A stretch of 24,397 nt of DNA from JABDBK01 sp964453575 (GTDB taxonomy: Bacteria > Pseudomonadota > Gammaproteobacteria > DSM-16500): the NCBI GenBank assembly GCA_964453575.1, contig CAYVRW010000029.1:1-24397 (forward strand), written 5' to 3'. Numbering within the stretch: position 1 is the first letter of the stretch; every line of letters starts with the position of its first letter. Made by a program: the position numbers and the translations under genes. Shown piece after piece: positions 15,105 to 23,770 of this stretch. The notes under the pieces were generated by a model. It was not told the DNA's origin. It was given only the letters and a program-made list of their open reading frames with translations, and did not search any database.

Positions 15105-18100
15105 ATGCAAATGAACCTATTTTCACGAATTTTTCATGCCATCGCTTCTTTTTTTACAATGATTTTTGGAAAAATATCATGGAGCAGCCCGCCATGGCTA
15201 ACTCAGGTATGTCAAAAAATATGGGCTAATACCAGGGTTTTTTGGTCAGTTTTGCTTGCTTTAATAGTGTTAATAGGTCTTCTTATAGGGTACCAAAGCC
15301 TGCCCAAACCCAACCGCGTGGCAGCGCAAATTACGGTGCCTGCTACCACCCCGGTGGCAGATGAACTGGTACCTCATATTCTTACCCTGGATTTTGCATA
15401 CGAAAAACCTGGCGCGACTCCCTTATCAGCAGCGGCACTTCATTTAATCGGAAAAGAGGTTACCGAAGGCATTACCCTATCCCCTGCCCTGCAGGGTAGT
15501 TGGAGATGGGAAAATGATAATCGTTTAGTTTTTATCCCTGCAACCGACTGGCCAGCAGGGCAAAAATATACTATTCATTTGGACAAGGCTATTTTTGCTA
15601 AAGGAATACCGTTAAAAACATTGGATTATTCATTTATTACCTATCCTTTTAATGCAACGATAACCGAATTCAAATTCTATCAAGATCCAGTCAATCCCAA
15701 TATTCGTGAAGCGGTTGCCACTATTAGTTTTAATTATCCTGTCAACGTTAAAAGCCTGGAAAGCAACATAAGCCTGATGCTGCAAGCCATCAACCATGGT
15801 GCGCAAAGCAAAATGGCAGAGCGCTTTAATTTCACGGTAACTTATGACAAATTTAAACGTACGGCCTATGTTCATTCTGAACCGCTTAAATTACCCGAGA
15901 TCCCACGTTATTTGGAACTTACCGTTCATAAAGGTGTTGCAGCACTCATAGGAAGTTCTGCAACCGAAGAAAATATCCAAAAGACGGTATTGATACCCGA
16001 TGCGGAAAGCTATTTTAAAATTAATCAATCGACTGCAACAATAGTACGTAATGAAAGAGATCAGCCTTTACAAGTTTTAAACATAGAAACAACCGTAGGT
16101 GTGACAGAGGCCAATCTTAATAAAAACTTACACGTTTATATATTGCCAGAAGATCGTCCAGCCACTGCATTTGAAGAAAGTAAAGCGAATTATGCGTGGC
16201 AAAATCCCGGTGAAGTTACTGCTGATATTCTAGCTCTTTCCACACCGCTCGCCCTTACCCCCATTCCTACAGACAGAGATTATGCTACTTTACATAGTTA
16301 TCAATTTAATATAGAAAAACCAGGTTATATTTATGTAAAAATTGATAAAGGTACGCAAGCTTTTGGCGATTTTAATTTGGCTAATGAGTATGCGGCTGTC
16401 ATAAAAATCCCTGAATATCCAAAAGAAATTGGTTTTTTACATAAAGGTGCATTACTCTCTTTAAGCGGTGAAAAAAAGCTCTCTGTTACCGTGCGTGGGA
16501 TACCTGCTGTGAAATTTTCCATCGCGCGCGTGCTGCCCGATGATCTTAATCAATTGGTCACCCAAACGGAAGGCAGCTTTAATAATCCTCAATTTTTATT
16601 CCAAGGTTTTAATAGAGAAAATATCAGCGAAATATTTTCAGAAATACGCGAATTCGATGCAACAGAATTAGCAAAACAACAATACCTGGCACTTGATTTA
16701 GCTAAATACCTGAAGTCTAATCCAAGCGGATCATTAGGATTATTTTTGCTGCAAGCTAGAGGATGGGACCCGCAAACAAAAGATTATATTTCAGTGAAAG
16801 CCAATCGCTTGATACTTATTACCGATCTTGGACTTTTGGTGAAAGATAATCATGACGGCAGCCATGATGTTTTTGTGCAATCAATTGCTCAAGGTAAACC
16901 GGTTGCCAATGCGACGATTTCACTTTTCGGAAAAAATGGTCTAGCGATTGCCTTGCGCAAAACGGATGCCACAGGACGTGCTGCTTTTCCCAATATGGAC
17001 AGTTATATTGAAGAACGTGCGCCTACTGTTTATCTCGTACAATTAAACAATGATGTTTCTTTTATTCCCTATAAAAATTCCGATAGAGAATTGAATTTTT
17101 CACGATTTGATGTAGGCGGTATTTACCCTAGCAATGAAGAACAATCAACACTGAGTGCCTATGTATTTTCAGATCGAGGCATTTATCGTCCAGGTGACTC
17201 TGTTAATATAGGCATGATTGTTAAAAAAGCCTATGCACAGTCCATGACTGCAGGATTGCCGCTACAACTTACTATCACTGATGCACGCGGCACGGTCGCG
17301 CTCAATAAAAATTTAACATTGGATGCATCAGGCTTTTTTGCAATAAAGTTTGATACAGCAAATACGTCCCCTACCGGACAATATATTGCATCGTTATATA
17401 TTGTCAAAGATAAACATCCTAGTAGTTTACTCGGTTCAACCACGTTCAAAGTAGCCGAGTTTTTACCTGATCGCATGCATATCACTGCAAAGTTATCAGA
17501 AGAGTTTACTAAAGGCTGGCTTTCACCTCATGATTTATCAGGCATAGTCCAACTTACTAATTTATATGGTACTCCTGCTGCCGATAGAAAAGTGAGCGCA
17601 CGCATTTCTCTTGCGCCCCAAGCGGTAAAATTCAGTCAGTATACTGATTATATGTTTACTGATCCTTTATTAGATCCAAAAAAACCACCTAAAGTATTTA
17701 ATGAAACACTTACTGATAGCAAAACCAATGCCCAAGGTATGGCAACCATTCCGCTGCATCTGGACCGTTTTGATAAAGCCACTTATCAATTGACCTTTTT
17801 TGCTGAAGGTTTTGAAGCAGAAGGCGGCCGCAGTGTGAATGCGCAAATGACGGCACTTGTGAGCCCGTTAAACTATCTTGTGGGTTATAAAGCAAATGGT
17901 GATTTACGCTACATCAAACAAAACAGTCAACGGCAAATTCATTTCATTGCCATCAATCCGCAATTAAAACAACAAGGTCTCACACCGCTTACTTTGCAAT
18001 TATTAAAACAAAGTCCTGTGACAACGTTAGTAAAAAATGACAATGGTACTTATCAATATCAATCGATTATTCAATCAAATGAAATAAGCAAATCTTCATT

Positions 18101-20846
18101 TGCGATTAATGAAAGCGGCACGGATTATACCCTGCCAAGTGATAAAATTGGTGATTTCCTTGTTAAAATCATTGATAAAAATGGCACAGAATTATCGCAT
18201 GTTAATTATAGTATCGTGGGAGAAAGTCAGCAGCCTTTGCCTAAAAATGCTGAATTAACAATAAAGCTTAATAAAGCAGAATATTTGCCTGATCAAGATA
18301 TTGAGATGCAAATTACTACACCTTATACCGGCTCTGGTTTAATTACGATAGAACGCGATAAAGTTTATGCTTACACATGGTTCCAAACGAATGCCACAAC
18401 CTCACTGCAAAAAATACATATTCCTAAAGATTTTCAAGGCGGCGGTTATGTGAACGTCACATTTGTCAGAGATTGGAATTCACCTGAAATTTTCATGAGT
18501 CCTTTGTCTTATCATGTTGTGCCATTTACGGTGAATAAAGCCAGTCATACGCTTTCTATCAATTTAACGATGCCCGATATAGTAAAACCTGGAACATCTC
18601 TACCTATCAACTACCATGCGGATAAACCGGGCAAAGCGATTATATTTATTGTTGATGAGGGGATTTTACAGGTTACTCATTATCAAACACCTAATCCGCT
18701 TGAGTTCTTTTTTCAAAAACGTGCTCTGCTCGTTGAAACACAACAAATTTTAGATCAAATACTGCCAAAATTTATTATGGCTAGAGAATTATCGGCGGTA
18801 GGCGGTGATGGAGGCGAAGCGGGTTTAGGGAAATATATCAATCCATTTAAACGTAAAACCGATCTGCCTGTGGTTTATTGGTCTGGAATAGTTGATATCG
18901 ATCAAACGGTAAGGACATTAAGTTATAATGTACCTGATTATTTCAATGGAACCTTGCGCGCGATGGCGGTTGCGGTTTCGAATGATGCCGTGGGTTCAAC
19001 GGAGAAGTCCACTAAAGTTCGTGGTGATTTTATTGTTAATCCTAACATACCTACTTTCGTAGCACCGAATGACACCTTCGAAATCACTGCAAGTATTGCT
19101 AATAATTTACTTGGTTCAGGTGCCAACGCCCCTGTTAATGTTATTATCAATACCGGCCCCCAATTTGAATTATTAGGCCCAGCGCAACAAACAATTAAAA
19201 TCAGTGAAGGAAAAGAAGGAACCGTTCATCTTAAATTAAAAGCAAAACCCATACTGGGATCAGCTGCTATTACCATCACAGCAGGAATTGGCAATCAATC
19301 TAATAAGATGACCACAACACTTAGTATAAGACCCGTCAGCACTTATTTAACAACAGTGAATAGCGGTTATGGTAATGATAAAACTAAAACAGTTAAATTA
19401 GAGCGCCAACTCTATCCAGAAAAACGCACCACTGATGCTGCTATTTCAGAAAGCCCGCTCATTTTAGTTTTTGGTTTAGAGGGTTATTTACATAACTATC
19501 CTTATGGTTGTACGGAACAATTAGTAAGTAAAGCGCTTCCATTACTTGCCATGTCAAATCAAACCTGGTTTATGACCCAAAATGCCAATATTGTCACTGC
19601 AAAAATTCAATTGGCCATACAAATGATAGCACAACGTCAATTATCAAGCGGTGGTATAAGTTATTGGCCTGACATGAGCAATAATACGAATAATCCATTT
19701 GCGTCGGTCTATGCCATGCATTTCTTAACGGAAGCACGTTCACGCGGTTACGATGTGCCTAGAGAAGTGTTTAGCAATGGCATAGGTTATCTTAAAGATT
19801 TATCTACACAAAGTGTTTCTAATTTAGATGAAGCACGTATTAAAGCCTATGCTATTTACCTTTTAACTCGCAATGAAATTGTAACCACTAATTATTTAAC
19901 TAATTTACAACTTTATCTGGAAAAAACGTTTCCTAAAGCTTGGCATCAAGATATCATGAGTGTCTACATGGCCTCTACCTATATGTTATTAAAAAATTAT
20001 CCTGATGGTGAGCGCTTGATGAAAGCTTATCAACCCAATAAAGCATCTTCAGAAAATAACTCTGATTTTTATAACCAAAATATTGCGAAGGCTCAATATT
20101 TATATCTTATTGCAAGGCATTTTCCTGATTATCTCCCACGTTTAGGGAATGATCTTGTTCAATCACTTATTACAAGCTTGAATTCAGATGAAATGAATAC
20201 CGTTTTATCGGGTTATGCGAGTTTGGCATTAACATCTTATGCAAAAAACACCCATCAATCGAATAATGCTGCTTTCAAAATTTCCGCGACATTAGCCAAC
20301 AATAAACAAATTGCATTTAACAATACTGATAATGTTTATCAAAAAATAAGTTCTACCGACGACATAAAATCCGTTCAATTTCAGAATCTATCTGATAAAT
20401 ATTATTTTTATCTAACGGCTCAAACCGGTTTTGATAAAAATACAACTAATACAGTTATCAAAAACCATTTGGAAATATTTCGTGAATACAGAGATGCTGC
20501 ACAAAATGGAATAACTTCTGCTGAATTAGGTCAGGAAATTGAAGTTCATATTCGAATACGCGCATTGGACAATGATTATCTTAATAACATTGCTATCATT
20601 GATTTGCTGCCTGGCGGATTTGAAGTGGTGGCCGATTCTGTTAATGCCAAAAACGTAGATTTTGTTGATGTTCGTGAAGATCGTGTGATATTTTTCACAA
20701 GTGCAACGTCAGAAGTTAAAGAAATTGTTTATAAAATTAAAGCGACAAACACAGGGAATTATATTGTGCCAGCAATCACGGCGGCTTCTATGTACAATCC
20801 TACTATCATAGCAAGAGGTAACACTTCAACCTTTATTGTGAGATAA
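15105..20846 (+). CDS. Bacterial alpha-2-macroglobulin (YfhM-type), membrane-anchored
   Basis: This 1913-residue protein is a bacterial alpha-2-macroglobulin. Visible landmarks are the macroglobulin signature SDRGIYRPGDSV (Asp690-Gly697 region), a Gly-rich stretch GGDGGEAGLG (about 1229-1238), the thioester motif YGCTEQ with Cys1469 and Gln1472, an alpha-helical thioester domain after it, and the terminal domain with LLPGGFEVV. The family traps proteases that attack the periplasm through the reactive thioester and works with PbpC. Unlike the E. coli lipoprotein there is no lipobox; instead a hydrophobic helix at about 45-65 (FWSVLLALIVLIGLLIGY) should anchor it in the inner membrane. It is also about 260 residues longer than E. 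coli YfhM. GAG five bases before ATG 15105 supports the start; ATG 15111 is an alternative. The GH18-like gene follows after four bases. Confidence 0.93.
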   Translation: MQMNLFSRIFHAIASFFTMIFGKISWSSPPWLTQVCQKIWANTRVFWSVLLALIVLIGLLIGYQSLPKPNRVAAQITVPATTPVADELVPHILTLDFAYEKPGATPLSAAALHLIGKEVTEGITLSPALQGSWRWENDNRLVFIPATDWPAGQKYTIHLDKAIFAKGIPLKTLDYSFITYPFNATITEFKFYQDPVNPNIREAVATISFNYPVNVKSLESNISLMLQAINHGAQSKMAERFNFTVTYDKFKRTAYVHSEPLKLPEIPRYLELTVHKGVAALIGSSATEENIQKTVLIPDAESYFKINQSTATIVRNERDQPLQVLNIETTVGVTEANLNKNLHVYILPEDRPATAFEESKANYAWQNPGEVTADILALSTPLALTPIPTDRDYATLHSYQFNIEKPGYIYVKIDKGTQAFGDFNLANEYAAVIKIPEYPKEIGFLHKGALLSLSGEKKLSVTVRGIPAVKFSIARVLPDDLNQLVTQTEGSFNNPQFLFQGFNRENISEIFSEIREFDATELAKQQYLALDLAKYLKSNPSGSLGLFLLQARGWDPQTKDYISVKANRLILITDLGLLVKDNHDGSHDVFVQSIAQGKPVANATISLFGKNGLAIALRKTDATGRAAFPNMDSYIEERAPTVYLVQLNNDVSFIPYKNSDRELNFSRFDVGGIYPSNEEQSTLSAYVFSDRGIYRPGDSVNIGMIVKKAYAQSMTAGLPLQLTITDARGTVALNKNLTLDASGFFAIKFDTANTSPTGQYIASLYIVKDKHPSSLLGSTTFKVAEFLPDRMHITAKLSEEFTKGWLSPHDLSGIVQLTNLYGTPAADRKVSARISLAPQAVKFSQYTDYMFTDPLLDPKKPPKVFNETLTDSKTNAQGMATIPLHLDRFDKATYQLTFFAEGFEAEGGRSVNAQMTALVSPLNYLVGYKANGDLRYIKQNSQRQIHFIAINPQLKQQGLTPLTLQLLKQSPVTTLVKNDNGTYQYQSIIQSNEISKSSFAINESGTDYTLPSDKIGDFLVKIIDKNGTELSHVNYSIVGESQQPLPKNAELTIKLNKAEYLPDQDIEMQITTPYTGSGLITIERDKVYAYTWFQTNATTSLQKIHIPKDFQGGGYVNVTFVRDWNSPEIFMSPLSYHVVPFTVNKASHTLSINLTMPDIVKPGTSLPINYHADKPGKAIIFIVDEGILQVTHYQTPNPLEFFFQKRALLVETQQILDQILPKFIMARELSAVGGDGGEAGLGKYINPFKRKTDLPVVYWSGIVDIDQTVRTLSYNVPDYFNGTLRAMAVAVSNDAVGSTEKSTKVRGDFIVNPNIPTFVAPNDTFEITASIANNLLGSGANAPVNVIINTGPQFELLGPAQQTIKISEGKEGTVHLKLKAKPILGSAAITITAGIGNQSNKMTTTLSIRPVSTYLTTVNSGYGNDKTKTVKLERQLYPEKRTTDAAISESPLILVFGLEGYLHNYPYGCTEQLVSKALPLLAMSNQTWFMTQNANIVTAKIQLAIQMIAQRQLSSGGISYWPDMSNNTNNPFASVYAMHFLTEARSRGYDVPREVFSNGIGYLKDLSTQSVSNLDEARIKAYAIYLLTRNEIVTTNYLTNLQLYLEKTFPKAWHQDIMSVYMASTYMLLKNYPDGERLMKAYQPNKASSENNSDFYNQNIAKAQYLYLIARHFPDYLPRLGNDLVQSLITSLNSDEMNTVLSGYASLALTSYAKNTHQSNNAAFKISATLANNKQIAFNNTDNVYQKISSTDDIKSVQFQNLSDKYYFYLTAQTGFDKNTTNTVIKNHLEIFREYRDAAQNGITSAELGQEIEVHIRIRALDNDYLNNIAIIDLLPGGFEVVADSVNAKNVDFVDVREDRVIFFTSATSEVKEIVYKIKATNTGNYIVPAITAASMYNPTIIARGNTSTFIVR

Positions 20847-20850
20847 ACTT

Positions 20851-21882
20851 ATGCGCATATTGGCCTGTATGTTGTGTTTTTTCATAACATCCGCAAGTTT
20901 TGGCATGGAAAATGTTTTTTATGTATTGCATGATAAGCAACAACAAGCATTAAAAATGCTTTTATCGCATAAAAACAAGGTAAATATCCTTATTTTTCAA
21001 GCATATATCATTGACAATAAAGGCAATGTTTCTGGGGTTGCTGATAAAGCCGTTATTGATTTTGGCAAAGCCAATCATATTCAACTTATGCCCATGGTAA
21101 CGAATAGCAAATTTGACGCTAAGTTAACCCATCAATTTTTATCAGACCCTGCAGCACAGAAAATGGCTTTAAATACCTTATTGGCCATATGTAAAAAAAA
21201 CCAATTTGATGGCATGCAATTTGATTTTGAAATGATTCCCTTATCAGATAAAAAATTGCTAACAAATTTTTATCGATTAGCCGCAGAGTTATTCCATAAA
21301 AATAACTGCAAGATAAGTTTTGCCATTGCGCCCACATTGATGGATGATCATTTTCCAACGGAATACCAAAAAAAATTATATACTGTCTGGCAAGGTGCGT
21401 ATGATTTTAAAGTGCTTGGCGAGATAAGTGATTTTGTTACTATTATGGCTTATGATCAACATGGTATTGGCACCATACCAGGGCCTATTGGCAGCAAGCC
21501 TTGGGTAGAACAAGTCATTAAACATGCTTTAACACTTATTCCAGCTAATAAAATTTCATTAGGTATTCCTACTTACTCAGGCTTATGGTATATGGGCCCT
21601 ATTCCAGATAATACACGAATCGTGATGCACTATAATGCAATGGACTATAACACTTTGCTTTATATTATAAGAAAATTAAAACCGCGCGTTTTTTGGGATG
21701 ATTTAAATAAAGTGCATTTTTCATTTTATGATTCTGCTGGATTAAACAAATATATTTTCATCGAGGATGCAGCTTCGCTGAAAGAAAAAAGAAATTTGGC
21801 GATAAAATATAAATTACGCGGCATATCTATTTTTAGATTAGGTATTGAAGATCCTGCGATTTGGAAGGTTATTGATAAATAA
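20851..21882 (+). CDS. Glycoside hydrolase family 18-like secreted protein
   Basis: The 343-residue protein has a signal peptide (about 1-18, hydrophobic ILACMLCFFITSASFG) and a TIM-barrel layout of GH18 type. The active-site strand reads FDGMQFDFE, with Asp120, Asp125 and the catalytic acid Glu127; the middle Asp of the classical DxxDxDxE is Gln123. FVTIMAYDQHG and LGIPTYSGLWY are the later substrate-site strands typical of the family. Such enzymes cleave chitin-like or peptidoglycan-like N-acetylglucosamine polymers, and some relatives only bind them. It begins four bases after the alpha-2-macroglobulin stop, so it is probably cotranscribed with it. This suggests a periplasmic or outer-surface role linked to the wall (inference). 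No LysM or other binding domain is visible. Confidence 0.85.
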   Translation: MRILACMLCFFITSASFGMENVFYVLHDKQQQALKMLLSHKNKVNILIFQAYIIDNKGNVSGVADKAVIDFGKANHIQLMPMVTNSKFDAKLTHQFLSDPAAQKMALNTLLAICKKNQFDGMQFDFEMIPLSDKKLLTNFYRLAAELFHKNNCKISFAIAPTLMDDHFPTEYQKKLYTVWQGAYDFKVLGEISDFVTIMAYDQHGIGTIPGPIGSKPWVEQVIKHALTLIPANKISLGIPTYSGLWYMGPIPDNTRIVMHYNAMDYNTLLYIIRKLKPRVFWDDLNKVHFSFYDSAGLNKYIFIEDAASLKEKRNLAIKYKLRGISIFRLGIEDPAIWKVIDK

Positions 21883-21910
21883 AAACAACGTTAATTAAAG
21901 GATGTTATCT

Positions 21911-22687
21911 ATGCAGAGATTAACTGCCGATGAGAAAAAACCATCTTCCGAAGATTTATTAGACATTTTAATTCCCGCACTTTTAAAAACTAATCCTCCC
22001 ATGCTCAATGTAGAGTTAGAAACCAAAAATATTAAACTCATGCAATTGGCAAGAAAGTCTAAATCACAAGCACAACTTATTAAGGAATTGGAAGAGCAAG
22101 ATGTAAGGTATGGTTATGTTGTTGCTGCATTAAAAACTCGTGCGACCACTGCTGAAAAAAAAGTTAAGGAATTAAATGATGCAATGGAACTTGCTGAAAA
22201 TACCAAGAAAACATTAGAAACAGATAACCAATTGCTTAAAAAAAGATTAGGTGCATTACATGAAAAATTTAATCAAAGCAAAAATGAATCAAAAAAATGG
22301 AATTATGGTTTAGCATGCTTAGGGATTTTGGTGGGTGCAGCACTATGTGCAACAGGTGCAGGTTTATTAGCAGGTTTACCTATACTTGGTATCAGTTCTC
22401 TCATATTAGGCAGCAGCATTTTATTTCTCGATGTAAGTTTTATAGGATATAAGCTGTTTCAGCATTGTAAATCTGACAATCCTCCGGATTCACCTTCCTC
22501 TATAGAAAATACGCATGTTACTACTCAGAGCATTGCACTGCCCTCTTTACCTGAAAAACCAGTTATCGATTATGGTCCTTCTTACGAACAAAAATTTATA
22601 TCCACTAAGCCTTTATTTAGTCCGCCCAATCCAGAAAAATACATACCATCACATGAAAGCAAAATTTCAAGACCATCACTTACCTAA
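21911..22687 (+). CDS. Coiled-coil protein with two membrane segments, unknown function
   Basis: I do not recognise a family. The start at ATG 21911 is chosen because AAGGA lies eight bases upstream; an ATG at 21902 overlaps that site. The protein (about 258 residues) has a charged N-terminal part, a heptad-rich coiled coil at about 40-125 (KELNDAMELAENTKKTLETD region), then two hydrophobic segments (LACLGILVGAALCATGAGLLAG and LGISSLILGSSILFLDVSFIG, about 133-180). A Pro/Ser-rich tail of about 75 residues follows. No signal peptide is seen. The layout recalls effectors of intracellular bacteria that insert into host membranes, but that is inference. It lies 28 bases after the GH18-like gene and before the U-box gene. 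Confidence 0.7.
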   Translation: MQRLTADEKKPSSEDLLDILIPALLKTNPPMLNVELETKNIKLMQLARKSKSQAQLIKELEEQDVRYGYVVAALKTRATTAEKKVKELNDAMELAENTKKTLETDNQLLKKRLGALHEKFNQSKNESKKWNYGLACLGILVGAALCATGAGLLAGLPILGISSLILGSSILFLDVSFIGYKLFQHCKSDNPPDSPSSIENTHVTTQSIALPSLPEKPVIDYGPSYEQKFISTKPLFSPPNPEKYIPSHESKISRPSLT

Positions 22688-22763
22688 TTGCAATTAATAT
22701 ACAGAACTTGAAGCAATGCTAATAAATAAAGCACAGTATCAGGAATACTATGAATTGCGCAGT

Positions 22764-22790
22764 TTATTAGATATTGCTAGTATCTAATAA
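22764..22790. other. Perfect 10-base hairpin upstream of the U-box gene
   Basis: TTATTAGATA (22764-22773) and TATCTAATAA (22781-22790) pair perfectly around TTGCTAG. No T-run follows, so it is not a classic terminator. It lies 45 bases before the U-box start and overlaps the end of a 23-codon open frame (22716-22787). Confidence 0.5.
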
Positions 22791-22834
22791 GTTAAGCTGC
22801 TTTATCATGCTAGCGATTAAAACAAGGAGAAAAT

Positions 22835-23716
22835 ATGCTACCAGGATTTTTTAAAACAAAATCGAAATCCATCACTCGATTTGAAGCGACCGAAGCATTT
22901 AACCATCCCGCCCGCATTTTAAATAAACTTCGAGATAAAGAAGCTGAACTTAAAAAAGATGCAGAAACAAATGGTTCAGGTTCTATTGATGCGCGAAAAT
23001 ATCATATTCTTTACGGGATCATGAAAAAAATTGATAAAGTCATCAATGATTTTAATGTAAGTACAGCTTCATCTTCTTCGGATGAAATGAATGAGATCAT
23101 TCAAACAACAAGAAAAATGTTGAGCATTATTACCAATGAGCGAAGAGAAGAAGAAACAACATTATCGACTTCACGTAATCATCATCGTGAGAATGTGAGT
23201 AATGCCGTTTATTATACCACATTAGGTGCAACTTATGCTGTGGGAACAGCTGTTACTGCAGGCACACTAGGCAAACTTGTTACGATATTTTTTGTAGCAC
23301 CTAAAGTAGGTAAATCCGTTCATAAAATCACTGGTTTAGATGATTTAACGCCTGCTACTTTGAAATTGTTGGATGAGCTATTGACTGAGCTTGATCATAT
23401 TAATGCAATTTTCACTAAGCTATCTTGTGCAAATACTGAAGCAAAAGATACAGAATATGAAGATTTCATTTGTCCCATTTCTCAGGATATTATTCGAAAT
23501 CCTGTTGTTTGTTCTTTAGATGGTCATGCTTATGAAAGAGATCAAATTGAGGAATGGTTTAAACATAGTCGAAGATCACCATGGAATCCCCGGGAAGAAA
23601 TTCCACCAGGTAAAACGGGGAAAGATGTGTTATTCACCCACTATAATTATAATTCATTACTTGATAAGTATCGTAGAGAACACCCTGCGATGCCAGAAAC
23701 TAAGCCTTCTTTGTAA
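22835..23716 (+). CDS. U-box domain protein, candidate E3 ubiquitin ligase effector
   Basis: The 293-residue protein ends in a U-box (about 208-283): YEDFICPISQDIIRNPVVC, then DGHAYERDQIEEWF, matching the eukaryotic pattern with Ile212, Pro214, Pro223 and Trp241 at the E2-contact and core positions. U-boxes are zinc-free RING-like folds that recruit ubiquitin-charged E2 enzymes. Bacteria have no ubiquitin system, so a bacterial copy points to action inside a eukaryotic host, as with Legionella LubX. Residues 1-118 are charged and helical; 122-165 is a Gly/Ala-rich hydrophobic stretch that may sit in a membrane; 168-195 is another helix. AAGGAG five bases before ATG 22835 fixes the start. Secretion and ligase activity are inferred. 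Confidence 0.88.
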   Translation: MLPGFFKTKSKSITRFEATEAFNHPARILNKLRDKEAELKKDAETNGSGSIDARKYHILYGIMKKIDKVINDFNVSTASSSSDEMNEIIQTTRKMLSIITNERREEETTLSTSRNHHRENVSNAVYYTTLGATYAVGTAVTAGTLGKLVTIFFVAPKVGKSVHKITGLDDLTPATLKLLDELLTELDHINAIFTKLSCANTEAKDTEYEDFICPISQDIIRNPVVCSLDGHAYERDQIEEWFKHSRRSPWNPREEIPPGKTGKDVLFTHYNYNSLLDKYRREHPAMPETKPSL

Positions 23717-23770
23717 ATTGAAGATATGTTATAATTTTTGAGCACTCAACATTATACAAGGACAGTAGCA

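Noticed and set aside
15094..15126. Upstream GTG start for pbpC overlapping the alpha-2-macroglobulin gene
   Set aside because: The extra 11 residues do not fit the PbpC N-terminus, and no ribosome binding site precedes the GTG; ATG 15093 or 15087 is more likely.
15630..19150. Several minus-strand open frames inside the alpha-2-macroglobulin gene
   Set aside because: They are short and without ribosome binding sites, and the plus strand has one continuous, well-conserved protein.
23738..23770. TTG start extending the HdeD-family protein
   Set aside because: It has no ribosome binding site and lies next to a TATAAT that may be the promoter; ATG 23771 has AAGGA at good spacing.
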